DNA from: Areca catechu
Lineage: Eukaryota > Streptophyta > Magnoliopsida > Arecales > Arecaceae
Length of the DNA stretch: 64,000 nt
Assembly (NCBI GenBank): GCA_021397845.1
Contig: CM038052.1
Location: forward strand, 47,886,949 to 47,950,948
Direction of reading: 5' to 3'
The translations under genes were made by a program, and so were the position numbers. This document shows, one piece after another, positions 21,217 through 32,340 of the stretch. Within the stretch, counting starts at the first letter, position 1, and each line of letters starts with the position of its first letter. The notes beneath the pieces were generated by a model. It saw only the letters and a list, made by a program, of their open reading frames with translations. It had not been told where the DNA came from and searched no databases.

Positions 21217-21498
21217 ATGCCTATCATCATCTTCCCCCATCTCATCCGTGACCAGGTCGCCGTCGCTGTCTCCCTCCTCGCCATCACCTCCGACGCCTCC
21301 CGTAGTGCCATCTTCGAGGAGGGCGCTCTCGGCCCCCTTCCATCCACTACCGACCGCCGGAACCAATCCGGATCCAAGCCCCTACTGCTCCTCTACCTCT
21401 CCCTCCGCAACGCCAACTCCTCATCCATCTACTCCCTCAAAGAAGACGACGACTCTGACGACGTTACCGCCGCCATCGCCACAGCCGCTGGATCCTAG
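21217..21498 (+). pseudogene. Possible captured armadillo-repeat fragment
   Basis: The frame reads HLIRDQVAVAVSLLAITSDA, then SRSAIFEEGALGPL, which resembles one armadillo repeat of plant ARM proteins (pattern: VAVA-L-A--DA-R-AIFEEGALGPLL-LL). The rest of the frame does not match that family and the piece stops at 21,496. Recognition is by memory of the repeat pattern only. Confidence 0.35.
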
Positions 21499-21894
21499 CC
21501 ATCCGGGCCAAGATCCGAGAAATCTTATTGCCGGCTCCAGCCCATCCGTGCCTCCTCAATCGGATCTTCCCCTAGAACCTGCACCCGCCCTCCATTCTCC
21601 ACTCAAACCCCGTCGTCTGCGGCGATCCCGAGCTCGCTGTCGCCACCACGTCCCCCCTCATCTCCTTCACCTATTTCTTCCAAGCGCGCCGACTCCCAGC
21701 CGCTGGACTCCACCTCCGCCGTCCTCACCACCACTTGGATCACGACGATCACCCACCGAATCTCCACCGTTGCCAGCCGCCCCAGCCTGCCACCGGTGAA
21801 CGCCTGCGATCCGGCCGGAAGACCCCCCTGCTCCGTTCCCCTTCGGTTCATGGAGAAGAAACCCCCTGTTGCCGACTTTAGGTCCCGCACGAGT

Positions 21895-22135
21895 TTGAGC
21901 TGTATGCATTTCAAAGTTGTATGAATTTCGAAGCTGTGCAGATCTCAGAGTTACACGGATGTCAAAGCTCCACAAATCTCAGAGCAGGGCTATCAAAAAA
22001 AAAAAAAGAAATGTTGGGCTTTGAATGAATCAAGACGGTGAAGCATTGATCTCAGAGCTGCACAGATTTTGACACAAGCAGTGCTGCACAGATTTCAGAG
22101 TTGCACAGATCTCAGAGCAAAACTTCTTTCTGAAT
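21895..22135 (+). repeat. Degenerate 17-nt motif array in the L4-L5 internal region
   Basis: Contains ATTTCGAAGCTGTGCAG, ATCTCAGAGTTACACGG, ATGTCAAAGCTCCACAA and, later, ATTTCAGAGTTGCACAG. Spacing is 17 nt where units adjoin. Confidence 0.8.
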
Positions 22136-22205
22136 GGATTCGGTTCCACCAAAGTCCCCGCTGATCTTGACTCAACGGAGTCGAGTTCTTCCCACCTCAG
22201 GGGAA

Positions 22206-22885
22206 TGATGGGGACATCGCCAGCACTAATCTCGGAGCAGCATCGATCTCGGGGTAGCACTGATCTCGGAGCATCACATATTTTAATAAATTTATTTAGG
22301 ATATAACTTTATCTTTTGAATTTTGAATTATGATTTGGTTTGTTAGGATTTAGATATGGATAGGCTTATCTTATCCTATCTTATATTTGAATTTGAATCA
22401 TCTCTATCTTTTTATCCTGTATTCAAATTCAAATGAGGGTTGGACAAGTCTATAAATACCATCCTCAATCCTTTGTAAAAAAAAAGTTTTTAGAGTTTAG
22501 TCAAGTTTTGAAAATGAAAATGAGTTTTAGAATAGAGTGGTTTTTTTATTTCACTCCGTGAGGAGAGGGTGTGAGGCCCAACCCCAGGACATGATGTGAG
22601 GTCATGCCCAGTTACCCCCCCTTCCCATTCCATCTTCTCAATCCCCTTGTGGCCTTTAGGATCCATCCTAGCGCCTCCAAGTATCGAGGAGGGTGTAATG
22701 CCCTAGATGTGAGAGGTCTCTTCGTTAGGGTGAGTCCCAAAGTTCATGAGTTCCAAACCCTGTCTTCCAACCCCACTATTCCTTTGCCACCCTTTACCCT
22801 TAAAAAAATATAAAAAAAAATAGTGGTACCCTAATCTAGGTGACTTCGAGGCTCACCAACGATCCTACCCATCTGTCCCTCATCA
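22206..22885 (+). mobile_element. N1-family LTR, copy L5
   Basis: 680 bp, first subtype, TGATGGGGACATC to GTCCCTCATCA. No primer site follows. Instead the captured hAT gene resumes at 22,886, so this is the outer right LTR of the composite. Following CTCGA pairs with CTCGC before L1. Confidence 0.85.
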
Positions 22886-23215
22886 CTCGACTCCTCGTCC
22901 GACGAGGTCGACCTAGGGACATACCACGGGGTCTTCCGGGGGTTCATGCACTCAAGGACCCAGGCCAGTCTCATCGACCGGTAGGTGGAGCTGGAGTCCC
23001 GTGTGCACTGCCCCTACTACGGCGCCTGGGTCTGAAGCATGACAGCCACCGGGCTCATCCCCTGCAGCGCCTCCCGCCGCTTCGGCTCCCACAAGGGCGA
23101 CCTTGAGTACTTCATCTGCATCAACAGCCACCTCCATGGCTTCTGCTCGCTCGCCCATTTATCCTTCACCAAAGACCGGCAGGTGCTTATGCTGGTGTTC
23201 CGGTCGCTGAACTAG
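22886..23215 (+). pseudogene. Captured gene fragment, right part
   Basis: It continues the same frame with DSSSDEVDLGTYHGVFRGF and MHSRTQASLIDR, meets an in-frame TAG, then VELESRVHCPYYGAW and a TGA. LIPCSASRRFGSHKGDLEYF, CSLAHLSFT and LVFRSLN follow before a TAG at 23,213. Two internal stops show it is dead. The protein family is not recognised. It lies between the hAT ends, so the transposon probably acquired it before the LTR insertions. Confidence 0.6.
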
Positions 23216-23434
23216 GACCCCCACCAGGTGTGCATCGCCCTTTTCTTCTTGTTGTTTTTTCTTAATCATGGCCCACAGGCTGACCCGGCCCTAGCCCACT
23301 TCAGCCCATGGGCTACAAGGGCCGGGCCAAAAAACCCGGTTACATAAATGGGCCAATTTTTTCTTGCCCAGCCCAGCCCATTTATAGGGTTAAATGGGCT
23401 GGCCCATGGGCCCTGGCCCGTTTTGACAGGTCTA
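23216..23434 (+). other. Right subterminal region of the hAT element
   Basis: Dense in GGCCC/AGCCC motifs (CCCAGCCCAGCCCATTTA), mirroring 14,620-14,760, and ends with the inverted repeat. Confidence 0.8.
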
Positions 23435-23521
23435 ATAATGACATTCCAGAAAAATATTCAATTTAAGATACAAAAACTTAACAAATAAATTCTTTCCATG
23501 ATCACCCCTTCCAACATTTAA

Positions 23522-23608
23522 TTAGTCATCTTCAATTTATCAACAGAAAATTAGCCATCTTTGATATACCAATAAAAAATTAGTCATCTTTCTTTCACCA
23601 TCAAATTG
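23522..23608 (+). repeat. Three tandem 29-bp units
   Basis: TTAGTCATCTTCAATTTATC, TTAGCCATCTTTGATATACC and TTAGTCATCTTTCTTTCACC begin at 23,522, 23,551 and 23,580. Confidence 0.8.
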
Positions 23609-23729
23609 CCATGTAGAATTCTAAGAGACCTTGCATAGTTGCACCATAGGAACATATGGCATCCTATTCCCACCTGTTCCACCATCCTTATGAAGAAAAC
23701 TATAAGTAGTTTCATGCATGCATTTTGAA

Positions 23730-25867
23730 GCTTTTTCAAATTTTAATGTAGTAGAAAATATTTAGATTAATATTAATCTATTATGTAGTAGATCTAATCT
23801 AAAAACTAGCCTACAAAAGGATTTATAACATGATATATTGTATATACAAAATCTAAAAACAAAAACAAGTATAGATCTAATCTATGGAATGAAACAATAT
23901 TGTAAATCATATCTACAATATACATGAGATTAAAACTCAATACCTAAGTGTGGTTCGAAGATCACCATAGTTGATTTTCATAGATTTGAGATTCTTTAAG
24001 CCACATAAATATATGGCCTCTACAAGACATCTGTACGAAGCCCTAAACTAATTGATTTTTTTGAAGTGCTAGCTTCTTGTAAAGACCACTTGATGGCTGA
24101 TTGAAACTCCTTCAGATTGCTTGGACTCTCCAGAAGAAGAAGAAAGAGACCTAGGAGGGATATGAGATAGTGGAGGAAAAAGGAGAGAAGAGATGAAACA
24201 CTTTCTCTCTACTTGAGACCCTAGATGAAACCTACACCCATGAACAACACAGCCACACAGAAGACCCCACAACCCCTTTCCTTTCCTTGGTGAAAAGGCT
24301 TTCTAGTTTGCATGACCACTATCCATCTTCTTAAGGAGTGGCATCCAAGGAGGTTTGGAAGGGATAAGGATGAGTTAGTTTTGAGTCAAAATCAAAACTA
24401 CTCCAGCTTGAATTCAACATTCAAGTAAATTCAAATTCTAACAATTTGAAACCAAATTCAAATTCTTAATTTGAATGGTGCATGGGGCTTGGGAGCAAAG
24501 GTGAGATCCAATCCTATTGGACTCTAATTCGATGAAATTTGAACTCAAATCAAATCTTATTTGGTTAGACCCAAAGAGATGAGTAAATCCAATCAAATTA
24601 GGCACCTAATCTCATTTAGTATATCCTAATTTAATTAAAAATTAATTGAGCCCAAGTCCTAATTAAATTAGGAATCAAACTTCCTTAGTTATTAGATTAT
24701 TTTATAGCCTAATTAGGTCAAACCTAATTGATCTGTCAAACCTAATTGAATCCAATTCAATTAAACTTAATCTAAACTTCATTATTTAATGAGAATGAGC
24801 TAATCATCAACCTAATTACTACTTAATCCTCTTATAATTTGCTAATTGTTGGTAAATTATTTTATCACAACATTTGCATAAGGTTAATCATCAATCATAT
24901 TAATGATTATACCCATGAATGATTCATAATCGTTGATCGGCCATTAGATCAAGTAGGAACTTCTATTATGTGTAACCCTATAGGTTTGAATATTAAGCCA
25001 ATAGCATAGAAATAAATTTTTGTACTAATTGAGGTGATTATTTAGCAATGATGCCTAGTGTCAAGGTAGGTTGAAAAGTTATAAAGCAACATTTAAGAAT
25101 CTTTGGCATATAGTTATTATATAATTCATCCTTTTGACCCTTAATACTCAAGATAATTTCAAAGTTATATTATCAATTCTTAATCAGTATATCCATATTG
25201 TGTCTTAATCTTATAAATCCTATAACTCCTCACAAGGATTATCATGGCCAAGATTTTGCTAAATTGAAATATAGTGAAGCATTGTCTTTAATAACTTAAA
25301 GTGGTCAATCCTATCTTGACTCACACATAAACTTTGCATGTACTTGATTGTACCTAGAAACCTTCTATTATTGTATTAGAAATATAGATAATTTGGTACC
25401 AAAGCATAGTGAGTTGCTTACAAGTTACTATGATGATCTCAGGTTTGAGAGATATTTATATCCATATTCTTTATGAATAGCTGTTGATAGCAGAGTACTA
25501 TACAGATCGATCATGTTCAATAAAATATACTCTTATATTTTACCTGTATACCATACCAATGTCTCCACACTCCTTGGTTACTAAGACAACCAATCCATAT
25601 GGCACACAATAACCTATACTTATAAATATTATCATTATTAAAAATATATTATTTGGTTGCGAACAAATTTAAGAACTATATGATAAATCCTTCTTTATTG
25701 ATTGAAAGTAGTTCTAAGGACTTCATCATAAAAGAGTTCATGAAAGAAAGATGTACAGATTATGATGAATTATCAAATAACTTTTATTAATTTAATTTAT
25801 ATACAAATTACAAAGAGCACAACTATCTATAGCTTAGATGATTAACTTTAGGATACAATTTTCAACA
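23730..25867 (-). mobile_element. C2 copia 3' LTR (decayed)
   Basis: About 2.1 kb and AT-rich. On the minus strand it starts TGTTGAAAATTGTATCC right after a polypurine-like tract (AGTCCAAGTGGAAGT, 25,868-25,882). It matches 26,680-28,950 in the same order (GTGGTTCGAAGATCACC with GTGGGTCGATAAACATC; ACCAATGTCTCCACAC; GAGTTGCTTACAAGTTA with GAGTTGCCTACTAAGTC). The left border is approximate. Confidence 0.65.
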
Positions 25868-25882
25868 ACTTCCACTTGGACT

Positions 25883-26650
25883 AAAGCCAATCGAAATAGT
25901 ATCTAATACCCATATTTCATTTATGACCATCAAACTCTTTGATTCTAAGGGCTTTAGTAAAAAGGTCAGCCAAGTTCTCTTTTTCATTGATCTTCTAAAG
26001 CTCGACATCACCTCGATCCATGATCTCTCGTAGAAGGTCATAGCAATGTAGATTGTGCTTGGTTCTTTGATGAGACTTCAGTTCTTTCAGTTGAGCTATG
26101 GTTTTAGTGCTATTATAATATAGAAGAATTGGACCATCAATGAAAGGTGACACTCTAAGCTTATTGATGAACTTTTGCAATCAAATAGCTTTCTTTGTAG
26201 TATCGGATACCGCAATATACTCTACCTCACAAACAGAATCAGCTATAGTGTGTTGTTTGAAACTTTTTCAATAAATTTCTCCATCATTCAGAGTAAATAT
26301 AAAACTTGATACACTTTTACTATCAGTATCTTCATAAATGAGTCATTAGTCCTTGGTATTTCTTAAATACTTAAATATTATTTTTTGCAATTTTCTAATG
26401 GTTCTCACTTGGATCAAACTGGTATTTACTTGCTACCCCTAGTGAGTAGGCCACATCCATCTTGTACATGTCATGGTATACATGATAGATCTCACCACCG
26501 AGGCATATGAGATTCTACTCATATGCTTTCTCTCTTGATGAGTTGTTAGGTAATCCTTCTTAAAGAGAAATTCCTTGGCTTATTGATAAATAGCTTTTCT
26601 TGAAATTCATCATGTTGAACTATTTCAGTATGGTATAAATATTGGAAAAC
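25883..26650 (-). pseudogene. C2 copia reverse-transcriptase end and RNase H remnant
   Basis: Minus-strand motifs appear in the copia order: SYASVVRSIMYTMTCTR, IFKYLRNTKD, ADSVCEVEYIAVSD, then KFINKLRVSPFIDGPILLYY, KSHQRTKHNLHCYDLLREIM and DRGDVEL. Several stops and frame changes disable it. The usual Asp of the C-D-N/S-T motif is altered (YYNSTKTIAQ). Gag, protease, integrase and most of the reverse transcriptase are gone; the 5' LTR abuts directly. Confidence 0.8.
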
Positions 26651-26679
26651 TAGGGCAAGGTATCATACATAGATTTTTT

Positions 26680-28955
26680 TTAAATCAGTAGAAGCATATT
26701 AGATTAAAATAATTTTAATCACTAAATTATGTATTAGAACAACTCTAAAAACCTAACCTATAGGATTATAACAATATATGAATAGAGTATAAATGCTAAA
26801 ATTAAAATCAATATCCATAGATCTAATCGATGCATGCTATAGATCTAATCTATAAATATAAATAGGATCAGATCCCATACCTCATTGTGGGTCGATAAAC
26901 ATCACTATTGATGGAGCATAGTAGAAGGTTTGGACGCTGCCACGTAGCCACACAAGGTGTCCAGTCTTTATGAAAAGTTCACACGAAGCCTCAAGAAATC
27001 ACCTTCCTTAGAGTGCTAGCTCTATGTGAAGGTTGTCGATAGCTGATCTAAAATCCTTTCTTTAAATTTTCTTCAAGTTCTCCAAGAAGATGAGGAGATG
27101 AAGGAGGAGATCATGTCATGGAAGAAAAATAAAACCAAAACTAATTTTTCTATTTTCTTTTCCTTCCCTTCTTTCTCTCTTTCCCTAGCACCAAGAAGGA
27201 ACTCCCATGCTCAACTAGATTTCATACCCCACTCCCAATTTTTTTTGTGGTATTTATTATCTAAAAACCCATGAAAATCATTCTCTTATTCTCATGCAAA
27301 CCAAGAAAATTCAACAAAAATAGTGGCATGGGGATTAGGATGAGAATAGGATAAGATATTAGGATGGGTTCAGAAGTTTTATTTGGATTAAGACTTTTAA
27401 TCTCATTAGAACTCCTATTGTTTTAACTTCCAAACTCAACCAAAATTAAACTAACTTATCCTAATCCAAAGAGGAGTGAGAGAGGATGTGGAATCTCTGA
27501 TTTGGCATGAGAAATCATCATGCAAAAAAATCAAAATGGCATGGAGAAAGAAGGGGTTGCAAGATTCTGTTTTGACTTGGTCAAACCATATTCAAAACCT
27601 TATCAAAACTCCTTTTAAAAATTATCTTGGTTTAATTCCAATTAGAATGGATATGAGGGAAGGTGCTAATCATGAACTGGATTGGAGAAATAACATGCAA
27701 AAATCCATTTTGGCATGGAGAGCAAAGTGGCATAAGGGAAAAATATGTTTCTTAGTTTGACCTGGTCAAACTTAATTATAATCTTAATTTAATTTGGTTT
27801 GATCAGTTCAAATAGCTTGAAACTAATCTAATAAGGCTCTAATTAAAGTTAATTAATCAAAAAAATTAATCAAGTCTAAATCTAGATTAAAATTTCTTAG
27901 TAATTAGGTCATTGAATAATCTAATCGAGTGAAATTTAATTCAACCAAATTCAAATAGATTTGACCAAATATTTTTGCTTAATAAATTAACCTAATTAGC
28001 AATCCAACTACTAATCAATTCTCCTAATATTAATTAATATTTATTTATTTATTTATTTATAGCTTTATATGAGATAAATTGTTAATCATATTTATAATTT
28101 TGTCACTGAATGATTCTTAATTATCGATCAGCCAGCATGATCAATTAGAAACTTCTATTATATATGACCTCGTAGGTTCGAACTCTAAGCCGCTAGCTTA
28201 TAAATAATTTCTTGAACTAATTAATGCAACCATCTAGTAATGATACCCGATATCCAGATAGATCGAATGATGGCAAAGCAAAATTCAAGAACCCAGGCTA
28301 AGTTATCATATAATTCATTCCTTTAACTTAATACTCAAGATGAATCAAAGTCTACTGCCAACTCCGAATAAGTACACCCAAATGTGTCTCAACATGCTAA
28401 ATCTAATGACTCCTCACCATGATTGTCCAAGCTTAGGTTTAGCTAAATTGAAACTACCGAGCATTTACTCCAACAACTTGGAGTGGTCAATCCCTTCTTG
28501 ACTCAACATTGACTTAATAAGTACTTGATTGCATCCAAAACCTTATGTCACTGAATTAAAAATTAGGTAGTCTAGTACCAAAGTATTGTGAGTTGCCTAC
28601 TAAGTCAGCATAATAGTCTCAGGTCAGAGAGACATTTATACCCATATCCTTTCTGCGAGATCCTCTTGATAGTAAAGTACTCCATAGAGTTGATCACTGT
28701 TTAGTGAGATGTACTTCTACACTCACCTACATATTATACCAATGTCTCCACACTTCTTGGTTAAGAAGACAACAAACCTATATGGTACACAATGACCTCT
28801 TCTTGATAAATGTTATTATCATAAGTAACAACATATCATTTGGTCACAAACCATTTTAAGAACCACTTAATAAATTTCCTTTATTGAATCAATATAGTTC
28901 TAAGGACATCAACATATTAGAGTTCACAAGAAGATGAGAAAAAATATTAAGCTAT
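26680..28955 (-). mobile_element. C2 copia 5' LTR, interrupted by C1
   Basis: It is homologous to 23,730-25,867 along its length and breaks off at 28,955, where C1 begins with TGGAGTTCTCC. The remaining end of this LTR should lie beyond the right side of C1, outside the window. No primer site is seen at its left side, because an internal deletion has removed it. Confidence 0.6.
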
Positions 28956-30861
28956 TGGAGTTCTCCCAAGAGTAGTATATTGCAATAAATCAGGCATCAA
29001 CAACCTGATGCAGTGGAAGTAGATATAAAAACTATTTTATATCTAAACATACAATTTATAAATAAATCTAATTTATTCATCATAAATTTCTAACATGCTG
29101 TAATTATGGAAAAATATCAGATATGAAAATAAAGTTATTTTAAGCATAATATACTTACTTGGATCGCTATCCAGGCCTGCTCTGAAAAACATGTCATCTG
29201 CTTTTGAAACCAGGATTTACCAGAGCCAGGCGATCATGCAATCTTCCAGCCTCTACTGGTATTCACACAGAGCTCATGTAAACAAGTCATAGAAAGCACC
29301 GGACTGCTAGATCCTTATAGCCCCTCCTCTTTCAGCAAATCAATTGCTTCAAAAATCATGCCGATCTGAATCTGGACCGGCTTTTCTCGAATTGGCTTCT
29401 ATCTTGAAAACTGAGATTTGCAAGATCTAGGACCTCTTTATCTCTTCTTACTCTTGTATAATACCTCTCTAGATCTCACACAAGGAAGAAGGAAACAAAT
29501 AAAAAAGAGAGAACTTGGCACCCCAGGAGAGAGACTCTCTAGAGAAGATGCCCAAGAGGAAAATCATGCCAAAAAGGGAGAAGCTTTTCATGCCAAAAGC
29601 AAAAGCCTCATGGTCGGCCACCCCTCTCCCCTTTTTATAATTTACTTGTCCCACCCCTCCAAGCCAAAACACCAGTGTTTAATTTAATCTGGTTAGTATT
29701 TAAGAGTAGAAGAGAAGGACTCTTCCTCTCTCATTCATTCTCCATGCCAAAACTCTTTGTGCCCATCTTGGATTTCACGCCCACTCCTCTTAGTCGCACA
29801 AAGAACTTGGGGCCCACTATGGCATGTAAGGCAGGGGGAGACAACGAAAGAGAATCTCAGTCCTACTAGACTCTAGGTCATGATCCAAATAAACTGATTT
29901 GACAGTCAAATCGATGCTAATTTCAAATCCGATTGAGCCATTTCGAAAAGGCTATTGACCCAACTTAATTAGGATCAATTAACTGAGTCTAACTCAATTA
30001 AATTAAATCTAGTTTAATTCAATTAATAATTATTCCATAATTTATTAATTGTAGCATTTACAATTAGGTCCAAATGTACTAAAATTATCAAATTTAGTAA
30101 TATTTTAATTTTTTGATTGGTTACTTAAGCTCCTAATGTGTATGACCCCTCAGGTCTTGTCCTGTCTGGTAATGAGATATGCTATAATCTTTATTATACA
30201 TCATTGAAACTCCTTTTGATGGACCGAAATAATTTCTACTCAACCCTGATCAGGATCATCGATCCGAGAATGATCCTAATGGGCTCTCAAAATCCACTAA
30301 TGACATCTAGCAGTATGTAGTGGCAACCTAACAAAATAAGATTGGAATCCCTACGTGTAGTTATCATGTGATTTGGTTCCTTTATCAAAAATCCTGATAT
30401 GATGTTGGTTACAGATACTTGTCAAACCCATTAGTCATATACTTAACTTAATCGACTCAAATCCAATTGTGATACTAATGAAAACACCTTTTCATTATCA
30501 CCCTACTATGGCCATAGATTCCTAGACTTAGTCTCATTAAGCTATATAGGATTATTCTTTACTACTAAGGCTGATAGATCCCTACAAGTGAACACCCTAC
30601 TCCTACAATAAACTTACTGCACCCAACGAACACTGCAAGGTCCCAAATGAATAGGAACCATGTGTTTGTGCTGTCAAACTACATCACCTTATTGTGAGTA
30701 GCTGAGACACTCTAGCTCAAAAAACTATTCACATGACTACAGCATCAGGAAATTATCGACGAGTGAGTGTCATCCGTATAACTTCCTATACTTGTCACAC
30801 TCAGTACCGTTGATCTCTATCAACTACCTGCACTCTCACTCCAATGTCACCACACTGTAGG
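28956..30861 (-). mobile_element. C1 3' LTR, part distal to N3
   Basis: It begins (plus strand) TGGAGTTCTCCCAAGAG and aligns closely with 62,705-64,000 (for example GGCATCAACAACCTGATGCAG and TCGCTATCC-GGCCTGCTCTGA). It is interrupted at 30,861 by N3 and resumes at 33,855. The complete LTR is about 2.2 kb and ends TG...CA. Confidence 0.85.
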
Positions 30862-32256
30862 TGATGGGGATCCAGGGCAGGTCCGAGTATTTTTCTATTT
30901 TTTTCTTGTTTTTCTCGCATTTTTTATTTTTCCTATTCCCGCTATTCCACCTATTCCAATTATTCCAGTTTTATTCCCAGATTATTCCCTCCTTATTCCA
31001 GCTTTATTCTGTCTTCATCCTGTGAGTTTAAAAAAACTTCGCAAACCCTAGCCACCGTCCCGCTGCCCCCAGATCTAGGCTGCCCGACCCCTGGCCATCC
31101 ACCTCCCGGCCCGCCCGTCGGCCCATGCCGGCCCCGCCCTCGTCGGAAAAGCCCGTCACCATCGCCCACGCCCATGGGAAGACGAACGGACATGGGAGGC
31201 ATCCGTCCGCCCAAGCACCACCACCGCTGTCTGCCACCGTCGACCCGCTGCCAGCCACCCGCCCACCGTCGGCCGGCCCTCGCCCGGTCGCTGGGGCCCT
31301 CGTCGGTGCCCAGGAACCCACGACCGTGGGGAAGCCTAACGGACGCGTCTGTTCATGTGACGTCACTGCCTGACACCGCCGCCGCCCGCTTGCAGCCACC
31401 GCCGTCCGCCGCTCGCCATCCGCCGGCCCCGTCCACCGCCCGCTTCACGGTCGCTGGCCGTCCACCGGAGATCGTTCTCTTCACCTATGCATGGTCACGA
31501 GAGGATGTGCACAAATTTTGAAGCAGCCCAGTTTTCAGAGCAGCATGCTTTTTGGAGAAGATCATCAAGCCAACACGCTTCTTAGAGCATATCAGCACCA
31601 ATATTGATGCAGCACAATTTTTGATATAATTTATTTTCCTTTTTTGGATTTCTTGTAGGCTAAGTAACTAAGGGTTTTGGTTTTTCTATATAAAGGCCCC
31701 CTCTCCCCCTATAATAATTAAGTTTTGATATAAATTTTGGGTTTTCCCTAGGTTCTGGTTATAGGCTGAGGCCCATCTTTCCTTCACCTGCGGGTGTCGA
31801 GGGGTGTGAGACCCCACTTTCTTCGCTCGCATGCGAGCGTCGAGGGGCATGAGGCACTAGTTATCTCCCTTTTCCATCGAGTCCCCCTCTAGGTCTTAGG
31901 AATTTTTCTTTACGGCCCCAGGTAGCGATTTGGGTGGGATGCCCTAGATTCCGCGTGTAGTGAGATGGGTGGGATGCCCTAGACTACATGAGTGGGGTGG
32001 GTGAGATGCCCTAGAGGTGCGATGTCTCTCTGTGAAGGTGAGTCCGCAGTCCTAGAGTGTCCATGTTTCCTATCCTCCATCCCATGTTTCTCCACCTAGA
32101 AAAATTGAAAACCAAAAGAGTTCGGCTACTTTAGGGTTTAGTGTCAGTTCGCCCTAGTCCCGGGAGGCTTCTTAGCCCTCCCACGATCCTAGTTTGTTTA
32201 GGTGTTTCCCCTGTTTTTCTAATAAATCAGGTATCGTCTTCATCTGTCCCGCATTA
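30862..32256 (+). mobile_element. N3 5' LTR
   Basis: Its end CCCGCATTA carries one change from CATCA. It contains a GC-rich block at 31,040-31,470 with open frames on both strands and no recognised family. Confidence 0.8.
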
Positions 32257-32340
32257 ATTTGTTATCAGAGCGAGTTGTGGATTAGGATGTGCTCCATTTT
32301 TCGAACTCGACGGAGTCGAGTTCTTCGCGGTCGAGGAGAA
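32257..32340 (+). promoter_or_regulatory. N3 internal region: primer site, palindrome, PPT
   Basis: TGTTATCAGAGCG at 32,260 is a primer site with one mismatch. GAACTCGAC-GGA-GTCGAGTTC at 32,303-32,323 is a perfect palindrome with 9-bp arms. TCGAGGAGAA is the polypurine tract before the 3' LTR. Nothing else is present, so these may be the minimal internal cis signals. Confidence 0.8.

Larger units (their letters stand above)
21060..22205 (+). mobile_element. Internal region of the L4-L5 N1 element
   Basis: It starts with the primer site (21,060-21,071) and an (AT)n run, followed by CTATTCC-type repeats and GC-rich coding-like DNA. 17-nt units lie at about 21,895-22,135. Last come the palindrome region GACTCAAC-GGA-GTCGAGTT (22,169-22,187) and polypurine tract CTCAGGGGAA. 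No gag-pol domain. This order (capture, 17-nt array, palindrome, PPT) recurs in N2 and the HSP70-bearing element. Confidence 0.75.
14606..23434 (+). mobile_element. hAT transposon (non-autonomous) with captured gene fragment
   Basis: Terminal inverted repeats TAGAGGTGTCAAAATGGGCC (left) and TAGACCTGTCAAAACGGGCC (right, reverse strand) match at 17 of 20 bases. They are flanked by the exact 8-bp duplication ATAATGAC at 14,598-14,605 and 23,435-23,442. Both are hallmarks of the hAT superfamily. The subterminal 150 bp at each end are dense in GGGCC/GGGCT motifs. No hAT transposase is present. Without the LTR elements inside (14,954-22,885) it would be about 0.9 kb and carry one gene fragment. Confidence 0.9.

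Noticed and set aside
24069..24272. Short minus-strand open frame in the C2 LTR
   Set aside because: Inside an AT-rich decayed LTR, no similarity recognised and not kept in the other LTR.
31125..31521. GC-rich open frames in the N3 LTRs as genes
   Set aside because: Frames differ between the two LTRs and overlap on both strands; possibly captured exon DNA, but no product can be supported.
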